Shown piece by piece: positions 8,473 through 16,660 of a stretch of DNA of 64,000 bases. Origin of the DNA: Streptomyces sp. S.PB5 (GTDB lineage: Bacteria > Actinomycetota > Actinomycetes > Streptomycetales > Streptomycetaceae); NCBI RefSeq assembly GCF_030403745.1, contig NZ_JAQMWP010000017.1, positions 124,001 through 188,000 on the forward strand, read 5' to 3'. The notes under the pieces were generated by a model. It was not told the origin of the DNA, did no database searches, and worked only from the letters and a program-made list of their open reading frames with translations. A program made the translations under genes and the position numbers. Within the stretch, counting starts at the first letter, position 1, and every line of letters starts with the position of its first letter.

Positions 8473-9011
8473 GCATGAGCTCCCCGATGACAGACGAGCG
8501 GACCGTGGAGGACGCCCCTCCGCCCCGGAGCGGGGACCGCGCACAGTACGGCGTGTGCGCGTTCCTCGTCCTGCTGGGCACCGCGGTGATCGTGGACGGG
8601 CTCGGGATCCCGCACATCACGAGCAGCACCGACCCGGTCGGGCCGCGCGCGGTGCCGGTGATCCTGGGCGTGCTGCTCCTGGTGGTCGCCGCGGTGTACG
8701 CGGTCGACGTGGCCCGGGGCGGCCGGGGTGAGCCGGAGGCCGGCGAGGACGTCGACCTGTCCCAGGGCAGCGACTGGCGGACGGTGCTGCTGCTGATCAC
8801 CGCGTTCGTGGTGAACGCGGTGCTGATCGAGCGGCTCGGCTGGGTGATCAGCGGGGCCCTGCTCTTCTGGGGGACGGCCTTCGCCCTCGGCAACCGCCAC
8901 TACATACGCAATCTGCTGATCGCGGTGACGCTGTCCCTCACCACGTTCTACGCCTTCGCGATCGGGCTCGGTGTGAACCTCCCGGCCGGTGTCCTGCAAG
9001 GGATCCTGTAG
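8469..9011 (+). CDS. tctB: tricarboxylate transporter small subunit TctB
   Basis: 180 residues. The GTG start overlaps the TctC stop by 3 bases; an internal ATG at 8475 is an alternative. About four transmembrane helices are visible (CAFLVLLGTAVIVDGLGI, VILGVLLLVVAAVYAV, TVLLLITAFVVNAVL and LIAVTLSLTTFYAFAIGLG), as expected for the small membrane component. A charged cytoplasmic stretch (GEPEAGEDVDLSQGSD) lies in the middle. Directly followed by tctA with no gap. Confidence 0.9.
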   Translation: MSMSSPMTDERTVEDAPPPRSGDRAQYGVCAFLVLLGTAVIVDGLGIPHITSSTDPVGPRAVPVILGVLLLVVAAVYAVDVARGGRGEPEAGEDVDLSQGSDWRTVLLLITAFVVNAVLIERLGWVISGALLFWGTAFALGNRHYIRNLLIAVTLSLTTFYAFAIGLGVNLPAGVLQGIL

Positions 9012-10511
9012 ATGGACAACCTCGACAACCTCATGCAGGGCTTCGCGGACGTCGTGGCTCCGATGAACCTGCTGCTGGCGCTCATAGGCGTCGTCATCGG
9101 CACCGCGGTGGGCGTCCTGCCGGGCATCGGCCCGGCGATGACCGTGGCCCTGCTGCTGCCGGTCACCTACGGCATGGAGCCGGTGCAGGCGTTCATCATG
9201 TTCGCCGGCATCTTCTACGGCGGCATGTACGGCGGCTCGACCACCTCCATCCTGCTGAACACCCCCGGTGAGTCGTCCTCGGTGGTGACGGCCATCGAGG
9301 GCAACAAGATGGCCAAGGCGGGGCGGGCCGCGCAGGCGCTGGCGACCGCCGCGATCGGTTCCTTCGTGGCGGGCACCATCGGCACCCTGCTGCTGGTCCT
9401 GGTGACCCCGTTCGTGGTGGACTTCGCGGTCAGCCTGGGCGCACCGGACTACTTCGCCCTGATGCTGCTGTCCTTCATCGCGGTCACCTCCGTGCTGGGC
9501 GCCTCCCGTGTCCGGGGTCTGATCTCGCTGCTGCTGGGTCTGACGATCGGTCTGGTAGGCATCGACGCGGTCTCCGGACAGCAGCGGCTCACCCTCGGCA
9601 TCCCCCAGCTCGCGGACGGCATCGACGTGGTGGTCGTCGCGGTCGGCATCTTCGCCGTCGGCGAGGCGATGTGGGTGGCCGCGCATCTGCGGCGCAAGCC
9701 CGCCGAGGTCATCCCGGTCGGCACGCCGTGGATGGGCGCCAAGGACTGGAAGCGGTCGTGGAAGCCCTGGCTGCGGGGCACGGCGTACGGCTTCCCGTTC
9801 GGCGCGCTGCCGGCCGGCGGAGCGGAGATCCCCACCTTCCTGTCGTACGCGACGGAGAAGCGGCTGACCAAGCACCCCGAGGAGTTCGGCAAGGGCGCCA
9901 TCGAGGGGGTGGCCGGCCCCGAGGCCGCGAACAACGCCTCCGCCGCCGGCACCCTGGTCCCGATGCTGGCCATCGGTCTGCCGACCAACGCGACCGCCGC
10001 CGTCATGCTCGCGGCCTTCCAGTCGTACGGCATCCAGCCCGGCCCCCTGCTGTTCGAGCGCGAGGCGAGCCTGGTGTGGGTGCTGATCGCCAGCCTCTTC
10101 ATCGGCAATCTGATGCTGCTCCTGCTGAACCTGCCGCTGGCGCCCGCCTGGGCGAGGCTGCTGCGGATTCCGCGCCCCTATCTGTACGCGGGGATCCTGT
10201 TCTTCGCGTCGATGGGTGCGTACGCCGTCAACGCCCAGCCCCTGGACCTGTTCCTGCTGTTGCTCCTGGGACTCCTCGGCTTCGGGATGCGGCGGTTCGG
10301 CCTGCCGGTGCTGCCGCTGATCATCGGTGTGATCCTCGGCCCCCGCGCCGAGCTGCAGGGGCGGCGCTCCCTGCAGCTCTCGGGCGGCGAACTGTCGGGG
10401 CTGGTGGGCGGACCGGTGTCCTACGCCGTCTACACCACGATCGTCCTGGTGCTGGTCTGGCCGCTGGTCCGGCGGTTCGTCGTACGTCCCCTGCGTGAGC
10501 GAAGTGCCTGA
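9012..10511 (+). CDS. tctA: tricarboxylate transporter large subunit TctA
   Basis: 499 residues with about 11-12 transmembrane helices. The two family signatures are present: GVLPGIGPAMTVALLLP (about residues 36-52) and AGGAEIPTFLSYATEK (about 269-284), with YGGMYGGSTTSILLNTPGE between them. It is the channel-forming, cation-coupled permease subunit. Start immediately follows the TctB stop. The product works only with TctB and TctC, and the whole operon faces the CitAB-like system. Confidence 0.95.
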   Translation: MDNLDNLMQGFADVVAPMNLLLALIGVVIGTAVGVLPGIGPAMTVALLLPVTYGMEPVQAFIMFAGIFYGGMYGGSTTSILLNTPGESSSVVTAIEGNKMAKAGRAAQALATAAIGSFVAGTIGTLLLVLVTPFVVDFAVSLGAPDYFALMLLSFIAVTSVLGASRVRGLISLLLGLTIGLVGIDAVSGQQRLTLGIPQLADGIDVVVVAVGIFAVGEAMWVAAHLRRKPAEVIPVGTPWMGAKDWKRSWKPWLRGTAYGFPFGALPAGGAEIPTFLSYATEKRLTKHPEEFGKGAIEGVAGPEAANNASAAGTLVPMLAIGLPTNATAAVMLAAFQSYGIQPGPLLFEREASLVWVLIASLFIGNLMLLLLNLPLAPAWARLLRIPRPYLYAGILFFASMGAYAVNAQPLDLFLLLLLGLLGFGMRRFGLPVLPLIIGVILGPRAELQGRRSLQLSGGELSGLVGGPVSYAVYTTIVLVLVWPLVRRFVVRPLRERSA

Positions 10512-10525
10512 GAGGAAGAGCAGAA

Positions 10526-10921
10526 ATGACCGTACTGGTCGGATACGTACCCTCCCCCGAGGGTGAGGCCGCGCTACGGGCGGGGATCGACGAGGCCCGG
10601 CTGCGGGGTGAGAAGCTGCTGGTGGTGAACACCTCGCGCGGAGACGCGTATGTGGACCCACGGTTCGCGCAGGAGCCGGATCTGGCCCATGTCCGGGAGG
10701 ATCTGGCCGCGCTGGGCGTCGAGTTCGACATCCGCCAAGTGCTCGGCGGGGGCGACGCCGCCGAGGAGATCATCGAGCTCGCGGAGCGGGCGGATGTGTC
10801 CCTGGTGGTGATCGGGCTGCGGCGCCGCAGCGCGGTCGGCAAGCTGATCACGGGCTCGGCCGCGCAGCAGATCCTGCTGGGAGCCGACTGCCCGGTTCTC
10901 GCCGTGAAGGCGGCGGTGTAG
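10526..10921 (+). CDS. universal stress protein (UspA family)
   Basis: 131 residues, single Usp domain. The ATP-binding signature is at the C-terminus (VIGLRRRSAVGKLITGSAAQ, then CPVLAVK), and the first strand is TVLVGYVPSPEGEAAL. It lies 14 bases after tctA with RBS GAGGAAGAG and is probably co-transcribed with the transporter; the same association occurs in other actinobacterial tct operons. Binds nucleotide and probably modulates transporter or metabolic activity, by family analogy. Confidence 0.92.
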   Translation: MTVLVGYVPSPEGEAALRAGIDEARLRGEKLLVVNTSRGDAYVDPRFAQEPDLAHVREDLAALGVEFDIRQVLGGGDAAEEIIELAERADVSLVVIGLRRRSAVGKLITGSAAQQILLGADCPVLAVKAAV

Positions 10922-10923
10922 CG

Positions 10924-12078
10924 GTGGCGTTGAGAACCTTCGGCTGGTCGTTCGCCGTCACGGCGCTCGGCCTCGCCTTCGCCGCGTGGCAGTGGGGCTG
11001 GGAGGCCTTCGGGATCGTGCTGATCCTGTCGGTCCTGGAGATCTCGCTGTCCTTCGACAACGCGGTCGTCAACGCCGGAATCCTGAAGAGGATGAACGCC
11101 TTCTGGCAGAAGATCTTCCTCACGGTCGGCATTCTGATCGCCGTGTTCGGCATGCGGCTGGTCTTCCCGGTCGTGATCGTCGCCATCAGTGCGAAGGTCG
11201 GTCCGATCGAGGCGGTCGAGCTCGCCGTCGATCAGCCCGAGCGGTACGAGGACCTGGTCACCGACGCGCACCCGGCGATCGCGGCGTTCGGCGGCATGTT
11301 CCTGCTGATGATCTTCCTGGACTTCATCCTCGAGGACCGCGACATCAAGTGGCTGGCCCGGCTGGAGCGCCCGCTGGCCAGGCTGGGCAGAATCGACATG
11401 CTGTCGGTCTGTGTCGCGCTGATCGCCCTCCTGGTCACGGCGCTCACCTTCGCGACGCACGCGCACGTCAGTACGGGGTACGCGGACAAGGCGGCCACGG
11501 TGCTGCTCTCCGGGGTCGCCGGGCTGATCACGTATCTCGTGGTCGGCGGCCTCTCCGGCCACTTCGAGGACCGGCTCGAAGAGGAGGAGGAACACGCACA
11601 CGAGGAAGAGGAGAAGGCCAGGGCCGAGGGCCGGCAGGTCTCGGTCGTCGCACTCGCCGGCAAGGCCGCGTTCTTCCTCTTCCTCTATCTGGAGGTGCTC
11701 GACGCGTCCTTCTCCTTCGACGGGGTCATCGGTGCCTTCGCCGTCACCAACCACATCTTCTGGATGGCGCTCGGTCTCGGCATCGGCGCCATGTACGTCC
11801 GGTCGCTCACGGTCTACCTGGTCCGTCAGGGCACCTTGGACGACTACGTCTACCTGGAGCACGGTGCCCACTACGCCATCGGCGCCCTGGCCGCGATCCT
11901 GCTGGTCACCATCCGGCACGAGATCAGCGAGATCGTCACCGGCCTGGTCGGCGTCTTCCTGATCGCGGCCTCCTTCGTGTCCTCCGTGCGCCGCAACCGT
12001 GCTCTCGCAACGGTCGGGGAAGGCGCCCGCGGCGCTGCCGAGGAGAAGGAGAAGACCGACGTCCCGTCCGGGGCGTGA
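10924..12078 (+). CDS. TerC-family (DUF475) integral membrane protein
   Basis: 384 residues from a GTG two bases after the Usp stop, so probably the last gene of the tct operon. About nine membrane helices carry the TerC-type acidic motifs ISLSFDNAVVNAGIL (about residues 40-54) and DASFSFDGVIGAFAVTNH, whose paired Asp and Asn residues suggest metal or cation binding. A cytoplasmic loop near residues 218-237 is unusually acidic and His-containing (EEEEEHAHEEEEKA). Family roles include metal homeostasis and tellurite resistance; here the exact role is unknown. A perfect hairpin follows. Confidence 0.9.
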   Translation: MALRTFGWSFAVTALGLAFAAWQWGWEAFGIVLILSVLEISLSFDNAVVNAGILKRMNAFWQKIFLTVGILIAVFGMRLVFPVVIVAISAKVGPIEAVELAVDQPERYEDLVTDAHPAIAAFGGMFLLMIFLDFILEDRDIKWLARLERPLARLGRIDMLSVCVALIALLVTALTFATHAHVSTGYADKAATVLLSGVAGLITYLVVGGLSGHFEDRLEEEEEHAHEEEEKARAEGRQVSVVALAGKAAFFLFLYLEVLDASFSFDGVIGAFAVTNHIFWMALGLGIGAMYVRSLTVYLVRQGTLDDYVYLEHGAHYAIGALAAILLVTIRHEISEIVTGLVGVFLIAASFVSSVRRNRALATVGEGARGAAEEKEKTDVPSGA

Positions 12079-12093
12079 CGCCTCGGTGTGAAC

Positions 12094-12128
12094 AGGGCCC
12101 GCCCCAATGCGGATGGTGGGCGGGCCCT
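12094..12128 (+). terminator. strong hairpin terminator after the tct-usp-terC operon
   Basis: AGGGCCCGCCC (12094-12104) pairs perfectly with GGGCGGGCCCT (12118-12128) around a 13-base loop, 15 bases after the terC-like stop. No U-tract, as is common in Streptomyces. Confidence 0.85.
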
Positions 12129-12280
12129 GCTCGTCCGAGCCATTGTGGTGGCCGGGTCGCGTTCCGGACATGGGTGAACGGCGGGCACCCGAAGTGGATC
12201 GAGTACACCCCGGGTGAACCCGGCCGGGCCGCGGTGACGATACTGGTGGGTGCACGATCCCCCGCCCCACAGATGGACTC

Positions 12281-13333
12281 ATGCATTCCTCCCCCGACCC
12301 CCTGCCCTCGACCGTGTGGCCGGCCCGCGGCCGCCATGTCGGATCCGCCGCCGCCGACGTGCTCCGCGTCAACCTGCAGCAGCTCAAGGACGGCGCAGTC
12401 GTCGACGACTTCCTGGAGCTCAAGGAGGAGCGCGTTTTCGAGGCCCGCTGGCGGGTCGACGGCGAGGCCGTCGTACGGGCGCGGCTGACGCTCGGGCCCG
12501 ACGAGCGGTGGACGCTGGTGGCGGAGGCCGAACGGCCGTGGAGCCCGCAGTGGGCCTCCCCCGTCGGCATGTTCTGGCCGCTCGGACCGGACGCGGGCTG
12601 GGACCACGACACGGTCGCCGGTCTGCGGCTGCGGGAGGTCAACCGGCTGCCCGAGGACGACAAGGAGATACGGCGGCTGTTCAGGGAGTGCGTGCGCGAT
12701 TCCTGGGCGGTGCACGTCGTCGTCCATGAGGCGATGACCCCGGACGAGATCGGCCGGCGGTCGCTGACCGGGCAGCTGCCGCCGGGACTGCGGCACCGTG
12801 TGGTGGAGCACCGGGCCGCGCCGCACCAGTTGCGGGCCGTCAACTGGGCGCTCAAGGAGTTCGACGTCGAGGTGCCGCGGGGCGGAGCCGCCCTCCTGCC
12901 ACCGCTGCCGGCCGGCCATGACGCCGACGACTTCGCCGTACGCAGCGTCTTCCTCGACGGCACCGAACCCACCGGACTGGTCGACGCCCTGACCCGTTTC
13001 GCGGCCCTGCCCAGGCCGCTGCCGGAGGGTGCCGAGGACGCGGTCACCGCACTGCGCGAGCAGTGGCGGCTGACGACCGTGGAGGAGGAACTCGCCCGCC
13101 AGCGCGAGCTCGTCGCCATGTACGCCGAGGCACTCGACGCCATGACGAAGTCCCGGGACCTGTACCGGGAGGCCGCCGAGCGTGCCAACGAGGCGCTGGC
13201 CGCCTACCGCGAGGCGGGCCTCGTACCGCCCGACCCGGCCGCCGCTCAGCCCGCTTCCCCGCTCCAGCACCTGACCCGAGCCCTGGAACGCTTCAGGCCG
13301 CGTCCCGGGTCGGGCGGCCGGTCCGGCCACTGA
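12281..13333 (+). CDS. conserved hypothetical protein with C-terminal coiled coil
   Basis: 350 residues, no signal peptide or membrane span. The N-terminal two thirds is a mixed alpha/beta domain with many Trp and Arg residues that I do not recognise. Residues about 250-305 (LREQWRLTTVEEELARQREL through KSRDLYREAAERANEALAAY) form a heptad-like coiled coil, followed by a proline-rich tail. It is preceded by a terminator, so it probably has its own promoter. The start at 12281 is the first good ATG. I cannot assign a function. Confidence 0.7.
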   Translation: MHSSPDPLPSTVWPARGRHVGSAAADVLRVNLQQLKDGAVVDDFLELKEERVFEARWRVDGEAVVRARLTLGPDERWTLVAEAERPWSPQWASPVGMFWPLGPDAGWDHDTVAGLRLREVNRLPEDDKEIRRLFRECVRDSWAVHVVVHEAMTPDEIGRRSLTGQLPPGLRHRVVEHRAAPHQLRAVNWALKEFDVEVPRGGAALLPPLPAGHDADDFAVRSVFLDGTEPTGLVDALTRFAALPRPLPEGAEDAVTALREQWRLTTVEEELARQRELVAMYAEALDAMTKSRDLYREAAERANEALAAYREAGLVPPDPAAAQPASPLQHLTRALERFRPRPGSGGRSGH

Positions 13334-14462
13334 GCGCTCCGCCGGAAGTACGGCGAGGGGTCGCCGGTCGGCTGCGGCGCCGTCGTAGCCGGTCGCGCCC
13401 ACGCGGCGGAGCCGCACAGGTGACACGGTCCCGCGCCCCTCCAGGGCGCCGCCGAACCGCAGCCGACGTCACCGGATCCGATGAGGCCACGCCCGCCCCC
13501 GGTCACTCCGCCAGGAGGCGTTCCGCAGCGGTCCGCCGCGGTGTGTGACGCCGGTCGGACGACCGGGGCGGTCAGTGCCGCGAGGGCCGCGCACACGGCG
13601 GCGAGTCCGGCCGGCCAGGACGGTGCGAGGGTCAGGTCGAGGGCGCCGGAGAGCCGGCCCGCGCCGAAGCGGCTTGCGTACAGCTGGGTCGCGGCGAGGG
13701 CCGCCGGGAGCAGGACCGCGACGGTCAGGACCGGGGCCGTGGGGCGGGCCGCCACCAGGAGACCGAGCAGCCGGCACAGGGCGGACAGGCCGAGGACGAA
13801 ACCGTAGCGGCGCAGGGACACCCCGTCCTGCTGGCCCGGGAAATGGGCGAGGGCGCGGACGAGGAGGGCCGCGGCGGTGAGACGGCCCGGCCAGGCGGGC
13901 GGTCCGGCGGCGCGGAGGCGCCCGCGGACGGGGAGCGTCGCCGCAGCCGGCGCCGGGTCGCCCTCGACCGCCGGGGCGGGCGGTTCCGTGGTCTGCGGCG
14001 GCTGGTTCCCCTGCGCTCCTCGGCGAGACGTCCGGTCAGCTCCACGAGGTCCTCGACGGACCGTCCGGTGACGGCCGGGTGAGCAGGACGACCAGCCGGG
14101 GGACGTCGTCCACGCAACGGTTCACGCCGACCGCGCGCGGCGCGTCGACCGTGGCCCGCGCGTACAGCGGGGACTGTTCGAGGAGCGTGATGGGCTGGGC
14201 CACCTCTTCCAGCGGCCGGTCGGCCACGGCTGACCGCACCGGACCGTCCACCGGATCGCCGTTACGGTGACCATCACCGGGTGTCGTACGGGGCGTGCCA
14301 CTCGGGTGCGCCACGGGTACGACCGCGGCTCGGCGCCCATGCCTCTCCACTCCCACTGGTGTTCGAGTGCACCGGTTTGGCCCCGGCAGGCAATACAGGG
14401 GCCGCGAGCGGGAATCCGAGTATGCGTGCGCGTTTCAGGGCGCCCCGGAGGGAGGAGGGCCG
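13334..14462. other. 1.1-kb stretch without an intact gene
   Basis: No uninterrupted coding frame of convincing quality lies here on either strand. The reverse strand holds the remains of one protein (listed separately). The first 200 bases and the last 120 show nothing I can name. Confidence 0.6.
13540..14340 (-). pseudogene. frameshifted membrane-protein remnant (possibly T7SS-like)
   Basis: Segments read well in successive frames: VAQPITLLEQSPLYARATVD and DDVPRLVVLLTRP (14250-14050), then VEDLVELTGRLAEER after one shift (about 14050). After another shift come NQPPQTTEPPAPAVEGDPAP and PAWPGRLTAAALLVRALAHF. Hydrophobic helices RRYGFVLGLSALCRLLGLLV, APVLTVAVLLPAALAATQLY and SWPAGLAAVCAALAALTAPV follow without a break to about 13550. 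At least two frameshifts are needed, and no start or sensible end is clear. The helix pattern after a Pro-rich linker recalls EccD-like type VII secretion membrane proteins, but this is only a resemblance. Treated as a decaying gene. Confidence 0.45.
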
Positions 14463-14738
14463 TTGGACACCACCGTCAGCTGGATCGTCGTCGCCTCGGT
14501 CGTCGCGGCGGCCGTCCTGGCCGTGGCCGTGGCCGTGTTCGTACGACTGCTCCGCACCCGGCGCGGGCTGCAGGAGGCCGGTCTTCCGACCGGACCCCGC
14601 TGGGTCTTCTGGGGAGCCCTCGCGTACTTCTTCCTGCCCGCCGATCTGTTGCCCGATCCGGTGTACCTGGACGACATCGGCGTGCTGCTCCTCGCGCTGC
14701 GTTCACTGCGCAGATATTCGCGCAGTGAACCTGTCTGA
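14463..14738 (+). CDS. small DUF1232 (YkvA-type) membrane protein
   Basis: 91 residues from a TTG start (14463) with GGAGGAGGG 5 bases upstream; earlier in-frame starts lack a binding site. One N-terminal helix (VSWIVVASVVAAAVLAVAVA) is followed by the conserved DUF1232 motif YFFLPADLLPDPVYLDDIG (about residues 55-73) and LLALRSLRRY. Membrane-anchored, function unknown. An 11-bp perfect inverted repeat overlaps its last codons, so the 3' end of the gene doubles as a hairpin. Confidence 0.78.
   Translation: MDTTVSWIVVASVVAAAVLAVAVAVFVRLLRTRRGLQEAGLPTGPRWVFWGALAYFFLPADLLPDPVYLDDIGVLLLALRSLRRYSRSEPV
14701..14730. terminator. 11-bp perfect inverted repeat at end of DUF1232 gene
   Basis: GTTCACTGCGC (14701-14711) and GCGCAGTGAAC (14720-14730) are perfect complements around an 8-base AT-rich loop. 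The stop codon follows at 14736. It may act as an intrinsic terminator insulating the graspetide genes downstream, or as a protein-binding site. Confidence 0.55.
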
Positions 14739-14916
14739 CTTCACCCACGTCTCCCCCGTTGTCCGGACCACGAACCGCCCATGACTACGCAGCGTAAGGA
14801 AACCAATCACCCGTTCGATTCGTATAAGTCTCAGGAAGCCGACGGCAGTCGGCGGACCGAGCGACGGCGCAAGGTGACCATCGCTGGATCGGCGCAGGAC
14901 CCACGAGGGAGAGACG

Positions 14917-15108
14917 ATGCAACCGTTCGCGCTCAACTACGCACGTCCGGCAGCGGAGTCGGAGGTCACCGCTGCTTATGTCTACGACTCCGGACTGCAG
15001 TTGAACGTGCTCTCGGACGGGCGGATCGCCGCCCACGACCTGGCACTGCTCAGAGAGCTCGGGACCACGACCTCCACCGCGGGGTCGAAGACGCACTTCG
15101 ACGACTGA
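14917..15108 (+). CDS. tgmA: graspetide (ATP-grasp-modified RiPP) precursor peptide
   Basis: 63 residues. The leader begins MQPFALNYARPA and contains the Y-x-YDSGLQLNVLSDGR block seen in the actinobacterial precursor family that pairs with SAV_5884-type ATP-grasp enzymes. The presumed core is the C-terminal GTTTSTAGSKTHFDD, rich in hydroxyl donors (Thr50-52, Ser53, Thr54, Ser57, Thr59) and one lysine (Lys58), with acidic acceptors Asp62-Asp63. These are the partners needed for side-chain ester or amide links. RBS GAGGGAGA 4 bases before the ATG. The ligase gene follows after 16 bases. No protease site, methyltransferase or transporter is recognisable nearby. Confidence 0.88.
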   Translation: MQPFALNYARPAAESEVTAAYVYDSGLQLNVLSDGRIAAHDLALLRELGTTTSTAGSKTHFDD

Positions 15109-15124
15109 ACGCAGGCGGACACAC

Positions 15125-16099
15125 ATGACCGTGTTGATCCTCACCTGTGAAGCGGACGTCACCGCCGACATGGTGGTCGTCCATCTCAACGCGACGGGGG
15201 TCCCGGTGGTGCGGCTGGACCCCGCCGACCTCACCGAGGGGGCGGCGCTGTCCGGCGAGTACGTGCACGGCGCCTTCCGGGGCCATCTGTCGTCCGGGGG
15301 GCGGCTGGTGAGCATCGGAGGGCTGCGCTCGGTGTGGGTACGGCGGCCGGGCACCGCCGCCACCCGGGCCGGCGCGCCCTCCGCCTGGCTGACGGAGGAG
15401 TCCTCGCAGGCGCTGTACGGCATGCTGCGCAGTTCGGGGGCGCGGTGGATGAACCATCCCGACGCGGCCCGCCGGGCCCGGCACAAGCCCTGGCAGCTGC
15501 GGCTGGCGCAGCGCTGCGGGCTGCCCGTGCCGGCGACGCTGATCACGACGTTCCCGCAGGCCGCCCGCGAGTTCTCGGAGCGCTACCCGGATCTGGTGGT
15601 CAAGCCGGTCTCCGGGGCGCATCCGCAGGACCCGCCCCGGGCGGTGCCGACCAGCCGGGTGACGCCGGACGCGGACTTCTCCGCCGTCGCCTTCGGTCCC
15701 ACGCTGCTGCAGCGCCGCGTGGCCAAGCGGGCGGACATACGGCTCACGGTGGTGGGCGAGCGGATGCTGGCCGCGCGCAAGGCGGCCGCGGCGGACGACG
15801 AGGTGGACGTCCGCTTCGCCTCCCCGGACACCCCGTGGTGCCCCGTCGAGGTCCCGCCGCGGATCGCCGACGGGGTGCGCGCGTACGTCCGTGAGGCCGA
15901 ACTGGCCTACGGAGCCTTCGACTTCGCGGAGGACGCGGACGGCACGTGGTGGTTCCTGGAGTGCAACCAGTCGGGGCAGTTCGGCTTCGTGGAGGTGGAG
16001 ACGGGCCAGCCGATCGCCCGGACCATCGCAGAGTGGCTGGCCCGGCCGGTGCCGGAGCACGAGGAGTGCGTCAACGGCCGGGGCACCGCGGCGACTTGA
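15125..16099 (+). CDS. tgmB: ATP-grasp ribosomal peptide maturase (SAV_5884 type)
   Basis: 324 residues, MvdD/MdnC-related ATP-grasp ligase that would phosphorylate Asp/Glu side chains of the precursor and close macrolactones or macrolactams. N-terminal leader-recognition domain (VLILTCEADVTADMVVVHLN; LRSVWVRRPG). The ATP-grasp core has LVVKPVSG (about residue 160, ATP-binding Lys), LLQRRVAKRADIRLTVVG, YGAFDFAED and the metal/ATP-binding end FLECNQSGQFGFVEVETG. Lies 16 bases after tgmA, clearly one operon. The third family gene often present elsewhere, an isoaspartate-type methyltransferase, is absent; the next genes lie on the other strand. Confidence 0.93.
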   Translation: MTVLILTCEADVTADMVVVHLNATGVPVVRLDPADLTEGAALSGEYVHGAFRGHLSSGGRLVSIGGLRSVWVRRPGTAATRAGAPSAWLTEESSQALYGMLRSSGARWMNHPDAARRARHKPWQLRLAQRCGLPVPATLITTFPQAAREFSERYPDLVVKPVSGAHPQDPPRAVPTSRVTPDADFSAVAFGPTLLQRRVAKRADIRLTVVGERMLAARKAAAADDEVDVRFASPDTPWCPVEVPPRIADGVRAYVREAELAYGAFDFAEDADGTWWFLECNQSGQFGFVEVETGQPIARTIAEWLARPVPEHEECVNGRGTAAT

Positions 16100-16108
16100 G
16101 CGGCCGGT

Positions 16109-16657
16109 TCACCGGCGTCCGCCGAACTCCCAGTCGTGGACCTCGACATGGGCGTACCGGTCGCGCGTCAGCACGGCGCCCGCCGTCGCAGGGTCAGGGG
16201 CCCGCAGCAGGGCCGCGGTGCCCAGCCAGCCGGCGCCGTCGTCGGACAGCAGCGGCCCGTACGCGATCAGCTCGTCCCGGTCCGGGGGCACCTCGAGGTC
16301 GACCGCCGGTCCCGAGCCGAGGCCGAGCACGAGATAGCGGTTGCCGCCGGTGCGGCCGCCGGGGAAGTCCCACATGGTGCGCCCCAGCAGATTGCGCCAC
16401 CGGCGCAGCAGCACGTCGCGGTACGCACCGGCCTGGTAGCCCGGCTCGTCGAAGGCGAACGCGCGCGCCGCGGCCGGGTCCGGGAGGTCGACGATGTGCA
16501 CGCTGCCGGTGGGCGTCTCGCCGTCGGCGGCGAAGGTGGGGCCGCGGGCGATCAGCTCCTTGTCGTACCGGTCCATGTAGGACCAGTGCTCTTCCAGCAG
16601 TTCCCGGCGCAGGGGGAGCGAGCCCGGCCGGTCACGGTGATAGCAGAAGAACTCCAT
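16109..16657 (-). CDS. tandem YciI-like (YCII) domain protein
   Basis: 182 residues with two YCII-type halves. The first spans MEFFCYHRDRPGSL to ARAFAFDEPGYQAG (residues 1-80); the second spans RYLVLGLG through LLSDDGAGWLGTAALLRAPD to YAHVEVHDWEFG (about 105-180). The His and Asp residues of the presumed active site appear in EEHWSYMDRYD. These small alpha/beta proteins are possible enzymes of unknown specificity. It lies 3 bases after the small gene upstream, forming a two-gene unit convergent with tgmB (9 bases between stops). Confidence 0.8.
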   Translation of the reverse strand: MEFFCYHRDRPGSLPLRRELLEEHWSYMDRYDKELIARGPTFAADGETPTGSVHIVDLPDPAAARAFAFDEPGYQAGAYRDVLLRRWRNLLGRTMWDFPGGRTGGNRYLVLGLGSGPAVDLEVPPDRDELIAYGPLLSDDGAGWLGTAALLRAPDPATAGAVLTRDRYAHVEVHDWEFGGRR

Positions 16658-16660
16658 GCC

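Noticed and set aside
8412..10661. 749-codon reverse frame opposite tctB/tctA
   Set aside because: Composition is Gln/His/Arg-rich shadow of membrane-protein codons; no motif or start signal.
10321..13188. 955-codon reverse frame opposite terC and the coiled-coil gene
   Set aside because: Ser/Arg-rich antisense translation; real genes on the plus strand have clear motifs.
13725..14117. 130-codon reverse frame as an intact gene
   Set aside because: Arg/Pro-rich in its middle; only its first part (VEDLVELTGRLAEER) looks real, and the continuing protein is in another frame.
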